Below are positions 35,579-43,939 of a stretch of 64,000 nt of DNA, piece after piece (position 1 is the first letter of the stretch; the number at the start of each line of letters is the position of its first letter). The notes under the pieces were generated by a model. It did not search any database and had not been told where the DNA came from. It saw only the letters and a list, made by a program, of their open reading frames with translations. This stretch comes from Tateyamaria sp947503385 (lineage in GTDB: Bacteria; Pseudomonadota; Alphaproteobacteria; Rhodobacterales; Rhodobacteraceae): the NCBI RefSeq assembly GCF_051195235.1, contig NZ_JBNFZM010000002.1:1-64000 (forward strand), written 5' to 3'. The position numbers were made by a program, and so were the translations under genes.

Positions 35579-36832
35579 CTATTCGGCGGCAACCGTGCGG
35601 ATGTTAACCGGCGGACGACGATCCTTGCGACTGCGCAGCAGGTTTCCTGCGCGGTCCATAATGTCGTGCACCGCCCCTTCGACATCCGTCATCAGGTCGC
35701 TCAACTGCGTCTCGGCGCTGTGCAGGCGCTCGACGACGCCATCAAGCGCATCGGTGTCGCTGGACGATTTTGACCGTTCGATGTTGCACATGGTTCGCGT
35801 CATCTCGAGGCCAAAGACCATGCGGCGCATATCCTTGCTGATGCGGTCAAAGTATTCCGCGCGCCGCGCGACATCCTTGACCGCTTGCGCGGCCTTTTCC
35901 TCATACAGGGTCGCCAACCGCTCCAGCGCCTGAAGGTCTGCCGCCTTTTTCTCGGGACGGATGCCGGTTTCGGTGCGCAATTGCCGGGCCACCTCGCTGA
36001 CCAGAATACCGGTGGCCGCCAGAAACTTGGCCTCACGCACCGGTGCCACAGCGCTTTCCGCCGCGGCAAGAAAATCCTTGAGCGATTGAGTAAACGTCTC
36101 TGTCATCATCTGGTAATTGGCGGAAATCACGCCGATCGGACCATCGCGGCCTTCCAGCCGCATGGCCTGCAATCGCATATTGTCGGGGATCTGGTTCGTC
36201 TGCAACAGCAGCGCGTCAAGGTCACGCCCAGCCGCGGCAATCGTTTCCACCGCGGCCTGAATGGCCGAGAGCGTCACAACCTCGTGCGGTTTCAGCTTTT
36301 GTAGATGGCTCACGCGGACCAAAAGTTCATGTTCTATCGCGTCTGCCATGAAGGCGTCGTAATCAGAAAACCCCATTTCTTCGATCCGGGACAGCAGTCG
36401 GCGCAGGCTTTCTTCGGGGTCGAGGCCCTCTGCCGCCTCTTGACGCGCGATGTCGTCATAGAGGGCCTTGATCTCGTCCACCTGATCCGACATCGGCTTG
36501 AGCCGCACAGACACGTACCCGTCCTCAAACGGCATTGATACGGCGAGGACGGCATAAGCATCGCCGCCCTTGGTCCGGTTCACCACGTAAATGCCCACCG
36601 GCTTGCCCGCCGTAATGCGCGACCACAGCAGCCGAAACACGGCACGCGGCATGGCGGGATGCCGCACGATCTTGTGCGACGCGCCGATAATCTCGGTCCA
36701 GCTGAACTCAGATACGATCTGAAAGACGCTGTTGGCAGACTGGATAATGCCACGGTCGTCGGTCCGCGAAAAAAACACATGTTCCGGGAGGAATTTTGCC
36801 GTCTCACGGGCCGTGGAAAGCAGTTCAGACAT
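35579..36832 (-). CDS. PAS-domain chemotaxis-like protein without methylation helices of usual MCP
   Basis: 417 residues from the ATG at 36832 with AAGGA upstream. The N-terminal 120 residues are an Aer-type PAS domain (RTDDRGIIQSANSVFQIVSEFSWTEIIGASHKIVRHPAMPRAVFRLLW). The rest is long amphipathic helices with heptads, no membrane segment and no clear MCP hairpin tip (the usual E-F-x-V-V-A-x-E-V-R-x-L-A is not seen). It may be a soluble redox sensor protein; the partner is unknown. It is single and convergent with the SYLF gene. Confidence 0.75.
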   Translation of the reverse strand: MSELLSTARETAKFLPEHVFFSRTDDRGIIQSANSVFQIVSEFSWTEIIGASHKIVRHPAMPRAVFRLLWSRITAGKPVGIYVVNRTKGGDAYAVLAVSMPFEDGYVSVRLKPMSDQVDEIKALYDDIARQEAAEGLDPEESLRRLLSRIEEMGFSDYDAFMADAIEHELLVRVSHLQKLKPHEVVTLSAIQAAVETIAAAGRDLDALLLQTNQIPDNMRLQAMRLEGRDGPIGVISANYQMMTETFTQSLKDFLAAAESAVAPVREAKFLAATGILVSEVARQLRTETGIRPEKKAADLQALERLATLYEEKAAQAVKDVARRAEYFDRISKDMRRMVFGLEMTRTMCNIERSKSSSDTDALDGVVERLHSAETQLSDLMTDVEGAVHDIMDRAGNLLRSRKDRRPPVNIRTVAAE

Positions 36833-36899
36833 GAGGTTCCTTCGACGCATTGCCCGCGCAATCTGTCAGAGTGACCTTACGAAATCCTGAATGCGCCCA

Positions 36900-37772
36900 T
36901 CAGCCCATGGCGCGCAGCCGTTTGATGAGGCTCGACGTGTCCCAGCGGCCACCGCCCAGCTTTTGGACGTCTTTGTAAAACTGATCGACAAGCGCCGTGA
37001 CGGGCAGGCTTGCGCCGTTCTCATCTGCCGTATCAAGGCAAATGCCCAGATCCTTGCGCATCCAGTCCACGGCAAAGCCGTGGTCAAAATGATCGTCCAG
37101 CATCGTTTCATACCGATTGGCCATCTGCCAGCTGCCTGCCGCCCCCTGGCTGATCACCTCGACCACGGCGCGGCCATCCAGTCCCGCTTTTTCAGCGAAA
37201 TGCAGCGCCTCGCTCAGTCCTTGAACAAGCCCGGCAATGGCGATCTGGTTGCACATCTTGGTCATCTGGCCAGCACCGGATGTACCAATGCGGCGACACA
37301 GTTTGGCGTAGACGTCCATGATCGGCTCGGCGCGCGCATATGCGCCTTCGTCGCCACCGCACATGATGGACAATTGCGCATTTTCCGCGCCCGCCTGCCC
37401 GCCCGAAATCGGCGCATCAACAAAGCTGATCTGCAACGCGTCAGCCGCTGCATAAAGTTCGGTTGTCACCTGTGCTGACACGGTGGTGTGATCCACAAAT
37501 ACCCCACCTGCATCCATGCCCGCAAAGGCCCCATCTTCCCCAAGGCACACGCCCCGCAAATCATCGTCGTTGCCCACGCAGGCCATCACGAAATCAGCAC
37601 CTTTGGCCGCATCGTGCGGCGTGGTCGCCATAGCACCGCCATGGGTGTTGACCCAATCCTGCGCTTTGGCCGTGGTGCGGTTGTAGACAGTGACGTCGTG
37701 CCCGGCCTTCTGAAGGTGCCCAGCCATCGGAGCGCCCATCACGCCCAGCCCCAGAAATGCCAGTTTCGCCAT
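36900..37772 (-). CDS. NAD(P)-dependent beta-hydroxyacid dehydrogenase (3-hydroxyisobutyrate dehydrogenase family)
   Basis: 290 residues. Rossmann motif FLGLGVMGAPMAGHLQKAGHDVTVYNRT with Arg after the second strand favouring NADP; the substrate block FVDAPISGGQAGAENAQLSIM and the catalytic lysine in GAGQMTKMCNQIAIAG. Candidates are 3-hydroxyisobutyrate, tartronate semialdehyde or succinic semialdehyde/glyoxylate reductases; the exact one is not decided. It is divergent from the acylase gene. Confidence 0.92.
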   Translation of the reverse strand: MAKLAFLGLGVMGAPMAGHLQKAGHDVTVYNRTTAKAQDWVNTHGGAMATTPHDAAKGADFVMACVGNDDDLRGVCLGEDGAFAGMDAGGVFVDHTTVSAQVTTELYAAADALQISFVDAPISGGQAGAENAQLSIMCGGDEGAYARAEPIMDVYAKLCRRIGTSGAGQMTKMCNQIAIAGLVQGLSEALHFAEKAGLDGRAVVEVISQGAAGSWQMANRYETMLDDHFDHGFAVDWMRKDLGICLDTADENGASLPVTALVDQFYKDVQKLGGGRWDTSSLIKRLRAMG

Positions 37773-37869
37773 ATCCCAACTCCCTCGTGCCTTGCGCTTT
37801 GCTGCGACCCTACCTAACAGTCAGAGCCCAAGGGTCAACGGCGCATCAGTCAGAGGGGCAGCAGCAGCG

Positions 37870-40338
37870 ATGGCAGTGGTCTTTCAGTGGTTGGTGCGCA
37901 TCACGGCGGGGTTCATCGTGCTGACCGTGCTGGGCGTGAGCATGATCTACTACCTCGCGTCCCGGTCCCTGCCCGATTACGACGCCGTTGTCCGCGTACC
38001 GGCGGTAACGGCGCCGGTCGAGATCGTCCGCGACAACGCCAACGTGCCCCACATTTTCGGACAGACCGATCAGGATGTGTTCCACGCGTTGGGCTTTGCC
38101 CATGCGCAGGACCGCCTGTGGCAGATGATGATGATGCGGCGCACGGCGCAGGGCCGCCTGTCCGAACTGTTCGGGACGTCCACAGTGGACATCGACAGCT
38201 TTTTGCGCAGGCTCGACATCTACCGACTTGCCGTGCAGTCGGTTGCCGCACAGGATGCCGAAACGCTGGCGGCCCTTGAGGCTTATGCCGCGGGGGTCAA
38301 CGCCCGCCTTGATCAGATCAACACCGAAGCGCTGGGACGCGGCGCGCCCGAGATGTTCCTGTTCAGTGCGCCGCTTGCCCCGTGGCGACCTGCCGACAGC
38401 ATCGCCATTGTCAAGCTGATGGGGCTGCAACTGTCCGGCCACATGGAAGAGGAAGTGTTGCGCGCGCGCCTGTCACTGGCTTTGGACAACCCCGAACGGC
38501 TGGCCGATTTGCTGCCGGACGTGCCCGGACCGGGCGTGGCCAGTCTGCCGGAATATGCGGCCCTGATCCCCGGAGCGGAGCGAAATTTTGCGGCGGTGGA
38601 CGCCACGCGGCACCCCCTGTCGCCCTTTCCAGCACGCGGCTTGGCCGGGGCGTCAAACGCGTGGGCAGCGGCGGCCTCACGGTCAGCCTCGGGCGGGACC
38701 CTGTTGGCCAATGATCCGCATCTGGGCCTGACCGCGCCGTCGATCTGGTATCTGGCGCGGCTCGAACTGCAAAGTGGCGGGATCATCGGCGCCACCATCC
38801 CCGGAATGCCTGCCGTTCTCACAGGCCGGTCCGACGTTCTGGGCTGGGGCCTGACGTCGGCCTATGTCGACGATCAGGATGTGCTGATCGAAGAGGTAAA
38901 CCCCGACAACCCGACGCAATACCGCACGCCCGACGGCTGGAAAGACTTTGAAAGCCGCGCCTCCATTATCGAGATCGACGGCGCCGATCCGGTCACACTG
39001 ACCCTGCGCTGGACGGACAATGGCCCGGTGCTGCCGGGCAGTTTCCGCAACCTCGGGTCGATCACGCCGCCGGGCCATGTCGCATCGCTGAGCTGGACGG
39101 TGCTGAGCCCGAATGACACCTCGCTGAGTGCGGCGATGGGCGTGATGAAGGCACAGACCGTGGCCCAGGCAATCACCGCCAGCGAAACCTACATCGCCCC
39201 GGCGCAGAACATGACCCTTGTGGACCGGGCGACCATCGCGATGAAGACGATCGGCGCGATCCCCAAGCGGGACGAGGCGCACCAAAGCCAGGGCCGTCTG
39301 CCCAGCCTCGGATGGCGGTCCGAGAACCGCTGGCAGGGCCGCATGGCCTACAGTGCCAATCCCGGTTTCGTGTCCCCCGTGGGCGGCATTCTGGGCAACA
39401 CCAACAACAAGACGGTCGACCGCCCCTTTCCCAACCATGTAAGTTTCGAATGGGGCGACACGCAGCGCGTACAACGCTGGCAGCGCCTGATGCAGGCCCG
39501 CGAGGTGCACACGCGCGACAGCTTTATCGAGGCGCAACTGGACATCGTGTCCTTCACCGCGCGATCCCTCTTGCCGCTGATCGGGGCCGAGCTGTGGTTT
39601 ACCGGTGAGGCCGCCCCCGACGGCACGCCCCAACGCCAACGCCAGCGCGCGCTGGCACTGCTGGCCGAATGGAACGGGGCAATGAATGAACACTGGCCCG
39701 AACCGCTGATCTACGCGGCATGGCTGCGCGCGTTGCAGGACCGGCTGGTGCGGGATGAACTGGGGCCCATGGCCAACACGCTGACCCATGTGGAGCCGCT
39801 GTTTATCGAACGTGTGTTCCGCGATGTGGATGGCGCGGGTGTGTGGTGTGACGTGGTGCAATCCGCCCCGGTGGAAACCTGCCCCGACATGGCGCGTCTG
39901 GCCTTGGACGACGCGCTGCTGCAAATCGGGGAGAAATACGGCACGCAACTCGAAGGGTTGCGCTGGGGCGATGCGCATCAGGCGACACATGACCATCAGG
40001 TTCTGGGTGACATTCCGCTGCTGCGGTATTTTGTGAACATCCGTCAATCGACGCCGGGCGGGGACAACACCCTGTTGCGGGGCAAGACGCGCGGAACGGG
40101 ACCCGACCCGTTCGAAAACGTGCATGGCGCGGGCTATCGCGGTGTCTACGATTTCGCGGACCCCAACAGCTCGGTCTTTATCATCTCGACGGGTCAATCG
40201 GGTCATTTCCTGTCGCGCCACTACGACGACATGGCGCAGCTGTGGCGGCGCGGCGAGTATATCCCGATGTCACTGGACGAAGGGCTGGCACGGGCGGGTG
40301 CCGTCGGCATCACCCGGCTGGAGCCGCTGCGCCGGTGA
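37870..40338 (+). CDS. Penicillin acylase family hydrolase (Ntn type)
   Basis: 822 residues. An N-terminal membrane anchor or signal (WLVRITAGFIVLTVLGVSMIYYL) leads to the alpha chain; self-cleavage is expected at GASNAW, giving the catalytic N-terminal Ser262 followed by Asn. Other marks are VEIVRDNANVPHIFGQTDQDVFHALGFAHAQDRLWQM and the beta-chain GGTLLANDPHLGLTAPSIWYL. The family includes beta-lactam acylases and acyl-homoserine-lactone acylases; which amide it splits is not known. Start at 37870 has GAGGGG upstream. It overlaps the pseudouridine synthase gene (GTGA). Confidence 0.92.
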   Translation: MAVVFQWLVRITAGFIVLTVLGVSMIYYLASRSLPDYDAVVRVPAVTAPVEIVRDNANVPHIFGQTDQDVFHALGFAHAQDRLWQMMMMRRTAQGRLSELFGTSTVDIDSFLRRLDIYRLAVQSVAAQDAETLAALEAYAAGVNARLDQINTEALGRGAPEMFLFSAPLAPWRPADSIAIVKLMGLQLSGHMEEEVLRARLSLALDNPERLADLLPDVPGPGVASLPEYAALIPGAERNFAAVDATRHPLSPFPARGLAGASNAWAAAASRSASGGTLLANDPHLGLTAPSIWYLARLELQSGGIIGATIPGMPAVLTGRSDVLGWGLTSAYVDDQDVLIEEVNPDNPTQYRTPDGWKDFESRASIIEIDGADPVTLTLRWTDNGPVLPGSFRNLGSITPPGHVASLSWTVLSPNDTSLSAAMGVMKAQTVAQAITASETYIAPAQNMTLVDRATIAMKTIGAIPKRDEAHQSQGRLPSLGWRSENRWQGRMAYSANPGFVSPVGGILGNTNNKTVDRPFPNHVSFEWGDTQRVQRWQRLMQAREVHTRDSFIEAQLDIVSFTARSLLPLIGAELWFTGEAAPDGTPQRQRQRALALLAEWNGAMNEHWPEPLIYAAWLRALQDRLVRDELGPMANTLTHVEPLFIERVFRDVDGAGVWCDVVQSAPVETCPDMARLALDDALLQIGEKYGTQLEGLRWGDAHQATHDHQVLGDIPLLRYFVNIRQSTPGGDNTLLRGKTRGTGPDPFENVHGAGYRGVYDFADPNSSVFIISTGQSGHFLSRHYDDMAQLWRRGEYIPMSLDEGLARAGAVGITRLEPLRR

Positions 40339-40892
40339 CGACGATACTGTTCAACAAACCCTACGGCGTGCTGTCGCAATTCACCGACAAGGGCACCGAA
40401 GGCTCAACACGGCCCACCCTGTCGGACTATATCGACCTGCCGGGCGTCTACCCTGCCGGGCGGCTTGACCGCGACAGCGAAGGGTTGATGGTGCTGACAA
40501 GCGATGGCGCGTTGCAGGCGCGCATCGCGCATCCGAAATTCAAGGCCGCGAAAACCTATTGGGTGCACGTCGAAGGGGATGTCTCGGACGATGCACTGGC
40601 TGCACTGCGCACGGGCATCCCCCTCAAGGACGGCCCCACCCGCCCCGCCAAGGCGCGCCGGATGGACGAACCCGCAGGGCTGTGGCCCCGCAACCCACCG
40701 ATCCGCGTGCGCAAATCCGTCCCCGACAGCTGGCTGGAGCTGACCATCACCGAAGGCCGCAACCGACAGGTACGACGAATGACAGCCCATGTTGGATTTC
40801 CGACGTTGAGGCTGATCCGCGTGCAGATTGGCGCGTGGAAATTGGGCGATTTACCCCAAGGGAAATGGCAGCACGTCCAAATCACGCACTGA
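40335..40892 (+). CDS. rluE: RluE/RsuA-type 23S rRNA pseudouridine synthase
   Basis: 185 residues from a GTG at 40335 that forms GTGA with the acylase stop. FNKPYGVLSQF begins the fold; the catalytic aspartate is in PAGRLDRDSEGLMVLTSDG, and the C-terminus has ITEGRNRQVRRMTAHVGFPTLRLIR. There is no N-terminal S4 domain, which separates RluE from RsuA and RluB. It likely makes a pseudouridine in 23S rRNA. Confidence 0.92.
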   Translation: MTTILFNKPYGVLSQFTDKGTEGSTRPTLSDYIDLPGVYPAGRLDRDSEGLMVLTSDGALQARIAHPKFKAAKTYWVHVEGDVSDDALAALRTGIPLKDGPTRPAKARRMDEPAGLWPRNPPIRVRKSVPDSWLELTITEGRNRQVRRMTAHVGFPTLRLIRVQIGAWKLGDLPQGKWQHVQITH

Positions 40893-41099
40893 CCACTGAA
40901 CGACATGTCCGCCATGCTGGAACGCCGGTGCCCTACTGCGTCAGCCACAAATCGTTCCAGTTCCCTCGGAGTACTGGGCAACCAAGAATACGCCTTCAAC
41001 CAGCATCAACTTGGGCCATGCTGTTGCTTGGCGTCGGCCACATCTCTTGGACATCCGTAAACCAATAGATGCCCGTCAGGTTCCTGGCGTCCGCTTCGT
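40893..41099. other. Gene-free stretch with decayed reading frames
   Basis: No intact gene. On the minus strand short stretches look coding in different frames (for example LNEADARNLTGIYWFTDV across 41040-41100) before stops, as expected for a frameshifted end of the gene at 41100-41498. This marks the left side of an accessory patch. Confidence 0.4.
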
Positions 41100-41498
41100 T
41101 CAAAAAGGCACCCGACGCGAAAAAGCTGCGCAGGCTACGAAGTTCGTGCCAGCGACCTGCGGTTCCGGTCTGTCCTCGAACATGCGGAACGGACTTTGAT
41201 GCGTAAACGTGAACGCACTTGGATCGCCAGGTTTGGCGCGCCTGCTGTTCAAGAAGTGTATGCTTTCACTGGTTTCGTCGACCGTGTTCAAAATCTGACG
41301 GCATTTTGCGAAATCACAGCCGTTCCGATCAAACGCGCCGCCAGAGTCCATCACCTTTTGCATGTAGGCGATGCGCAAATTGGCGAGCGCATTTTTGAGA
41401 TACTTTGCGACAGCATCCGCCAGTTCCGCGCCACGTGTCCGGTCTTCGGAAGGCAGCAAATCAGGCGTCTCAGGATCGAATGAAACAACAGCGCCCAT
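41100..41498 (-). pseudogene. Hypothetical ORF, probably frameshifted at its 3' end
   Basis: 132 residues (GVVSFDPETPDLLPSEDRTRG…, ANLRIAYMQKVMDSGGAFDRN, QILNTVDETSESIHFLNSRR), with GGGAG upstream of the ATG at 41498. No family recognised. After about 41170 a second minus-strand frame continues with more coding character (HELRSLRSFFASGAFLNEAD…IYWFTDV), so the intact ancestor was probably longer and a frameshift has truncated it. Base composition is lower in GC than that of the neighbours. Confidence 0.45.
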
Positions 41499-41536
41499 CA
41501 TATGCTCCCTTTGCGCCAAGCTGGCCTGCTGCCGGT

Positions 41537-41660
41537 TTAGTGGACACCGAGATAAGGTGTTAATGAAACTTGAGAATCTATATGACGAGAAGGATGTTCC
41601 GCCGCGAGTTCAAGCAGGATGCGGTAGAATTGGTAACGAAGCGCGGCGTGAGTGCGCCGC
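41537..41660 (+). mobile_element. Left-end remnant of an IS3-like element with the OrfA start
   Basis: TAGTGGACACCGAGATAAGG at 41538-41557 resembles the terminal region of many IS3-family elements, and the frame from 41582 reads MTRRMFRREFKQDAVELVTKRGVS, the opening of an IS3 OrfA (transposase helix-turn-helix). The similarity stops after about 24 residues, where the frame runs on into a different protein. OrfB and the right end are absent, so this is a dead fragment; the exact edges are estimates. Confidence 0.65.
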
Positions 41661-41680
41661 AAAATCTTCTGCCCATAAAA

Positions 41681-42217
41681 TTGAGCAAATTAAAGCAGCG
41701 AATTGAAGACAGTCTTGCGGACAGCGCCAAGGGACGCGTCGAGGTCTGGAACACACGCTATCACAAGGCTCACGGCCAAGAGGGCGAAGCTTGGATTACG
41801 ATTGATGGGCAACGCGCCCATAGCATGGGCTCGGTGACACATTTGGTCGCGTGGTATGAAAGACGTCGTGACATGCAAAATGTCCGTGGCTGCCTAGATT
41901 ACAGAGATCGCGCGCAGATGGACGGCTATCGCGAAGCGAAAAGAGAAGCCAATAAGCAATTGCAGGCAGAAGGTGTGATACCGCATTGGGCATTCAACAA
42001 CGCAGTTTTCGAGTATCTCCACATGTCTTTGGAGCAGGTTCTGAGGTCAGGCCAAATGATCGTTTGCGCATCGGGTATGTTCAACAAGCGACTTGGCAAG
42101 CGTCGTCTGCAGTCGATGAATGTGTCCAGGGAACATGAATTGATACAGGGTTTTTATCATGTTCGTTGCGCCTTCGAAGGGCTCCGAATTCGGCCCGCTC
42201 CAAAACCGGAAAGCTGA
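41681..42217 (+). CDS. SF0329 family protein
   Basis: 178 residues from a TTG at 41681. The sequence KLKQRIEDSLADSAKGRVEVWNTRYHKAHGQEGEAWITIDG, then REAKREANKQLQAEGVIPHWAFNNAVFEYLHMSLEQVL and FNKRLGKRRL, fits what I recall as the SF0329 family, proteins of unknown role seen in scattered enterobacteria and others. The frame is open into the IS fragment upstream (possible fusion start at 41570 or 41582), so the native start may have been replaced by the insertion. Low-GC codons and scattered family distribution suggest horizontal transfer. Confidence 0.6.
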   Translation: MSKLKQRIEDSLADSAKGRVEVWNTRYHKAHGQEGEAWITIDGQRAHSMGSVTHLVAWYERRRDMQNVRGCLDYRDRAQMDGYREAKREANKQLQAEGVIPHWAFNNAVFEYLHMSLEQVLRSGQMIVCASGMFNKRLGKRRLQSMNVSREHELIQGFYHVRCAFEGLRIRPAPKPES

Positions 42218-42301
42218 CATAGACATGATTGCAGTAATCGGAACTGTGTGCGCGAAGCGGACAGGCTTCTAGGGCCAGTGCCAGGCTAAAAACCCATCGC
42301 G

Positions 42302-43576
42302 TCACAAGCCCTCGAACCGGGCCTTTTGGATAGCGGTCCAGCGCACACCGAGGGCAAAGCCGTCTTCGTCCTGCCGCTCTTGCTGCACCACGTCCTGTTC
42401 AAAGAGCCACGCGCGCTTGCGCCCCTCGGCAAACGGCAATGTCAGCGTCTCTTCTGTCACAGCCCCTTGCAGCGTCGCCGCCACCGTCGCCAGCAGCGTG
42501 CCCAGCCCCTCGCCGGTGATCGCGGACAAGGCCAGAACGGCGTCGTCCCGTTCTGCCCGGGCGCGCATCGCGTCTGCTTCGGCCTCGGGCAGCAAGTCCA
42601 GCTTGTTCCACACCTCGAACAGGGCGCGGTCGTCTCCGACCCCCAGATCCGCGAGGATCGCCCGCACATCTTCGGCCTGCGCCTCCGTCTCGGGATGCGA
42701 GATGTCGCGCACGTGCAGGATCACATCTGCCGCCAGCACTTCCTCCAGCGTGGCCCGAAAGGACGCCACCAGTTCCGTTGGCAGGTCCGAGATAAAGCCC
42801 ACCGTGTCGGACAGGATCACCTCCGGCCCGTCGGGCAATTCCACCCGGCGCATGGTCGGATCCAGCGTGGCAAAGAGCATATCCTTGGCCATCACCTGCG
42901 CACCCGTCAGGCGGTTGAACAGGGTCGATTTGCCCGCGTTGGTGTAGCCCACAAGCGCCACGATCGGATATGGCACCTTGGCCCGTGCGGCACGGTGCAG
43001 GGACCGCGTTTTGACCACCTTGTCCAATTGCCGCCGCAGGCGCACCAACTGGGTGTCAATCGCGCGCCTGTCCGCCTCGATCTGCGTCTCGCCGGGACCA
43101 CCCACAAACCCAAGGCCGCCGCGCTGACGTTCTAGGTGGGTCCACGCGCGTACCAGCCGCGTGCGCTGATATGACAGCGCCGCCATTTCCACCTGCAAAA
43201 CGCCCTCGCGGGTGGCGGCCCGGTCCGAGAAGATTTCGAGGATCAACCCGGTGCGGTCGAGCAGTTTGACCTTCCACTTGCGTTCCAGATTGCGCTGCTG
43301 CACGGGCGTCACGGGGCCGTCGATCAGCACCAGTTCGACCTCTGCGTCATGCAGACGTTCTTTAAGCTCATCAATCTTGCCGTCGCCAAACAGCAACCCA
43401 GCGCGCGGGCGCGGCAGTGGCACGATCTCTTCGCCCACCACGTCCAGTTCGGGCAGCGCACGGGCCAATGAAACGGCTTCGGCCAGCGCAAAGCCTGCCT
43501 CGCGCCGGTCCGGATCGGATTTGATATCGGGGTGCAGGACCCATGCGCGGGTCAGCTGCGGTGCAGTCTCACTCAA
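42302..43576 (-). CDS. hflX: GTPase HflX
   Basis: 424 residues. Ribosome-associated GTPase that splits stalled ribosomes. The glycine-rich [13 protein letters not shown] block and the N-terminal HflX domain precede the G domain: G1 [15 protein letters not shown]3 [11 protein letters not shown]4 NKLD. The start is a TTG at 43576 that shares bases with the hfq stop (TTGA); no ATG or GTG in the frame fits better, and a longer frame upstream lies wholly inside hfq. Last gene of the hfq-hflX pair, as in many proteobacteria. Confidence 0.93.
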
Positions 43577-43812
43577 GAGGCGTCTTCGCCCTCGTAGAGC
43601 GAAATCGGCTGGCTTGGCATGATGGTCGAGATTGCGTGTTTGTACACAAGCTGGCTTTGCCCATCCCGGCGCAGCAGGACACAAAAGTTGTCAAACCACG
43701 TGATAACACCCTGAAGTTTCACACCATTGATCAAGAAAATGGTCACGGGCACCTTGGTTTTGCGCACGTGATTGAGAAATGCATCTTGCAAATTTTGTCT
43801 GTCCGAGGCCAT
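43573..43812 (-). CDS. hfq: RNA chaperone Hfq
   Basis: 79 residues, typical alphaproteobacterial size. Sm1 is [41 protein letters not shown] and Sm2 is [13 protein letters not shown], with the Hfq-specific KHAISTI. The hexamer binds small RNAs and A-rich mRNA. AAAGGG precedes the ATG. It has its own promoter region since a terminator separates it from trkH, and hflX starts inside its stop codon. Confidence 0.98.
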
Positions 43813-43901
43813 GTCGGTACCCTTTTATTCTTGCTTAGGTCTGCGGATCAGACCGTCCCTCCGGCGGGAGTATGTCGTTTGACAAAACAACATTCCACCC
43901 C

Positions 43902-43923
43902 AAAAAACAGTCCGTTACGGACC
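43902..43923 (-). terminator. Rho-independent terminator of trkA-trkH
   Basis: GTCCG-TAA-CGGAC (43922-43910 on the minus strand) followed by TGTTTTTT, about 20 nt after the trkH stop codon. Short but clean; it separates trkH from the hfq unit. Confidence 0.7.
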
Positions 43924-43939
43924 TATAGCAAGGCACCGC

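Noticed and set aside
40556..40999. Minus-strand 147-residue open frame at the rluE 3' end
   Set aside because: Antisense to rluE over most of its length; only the first 40 codons lie outside and show no ribosome site or motif.
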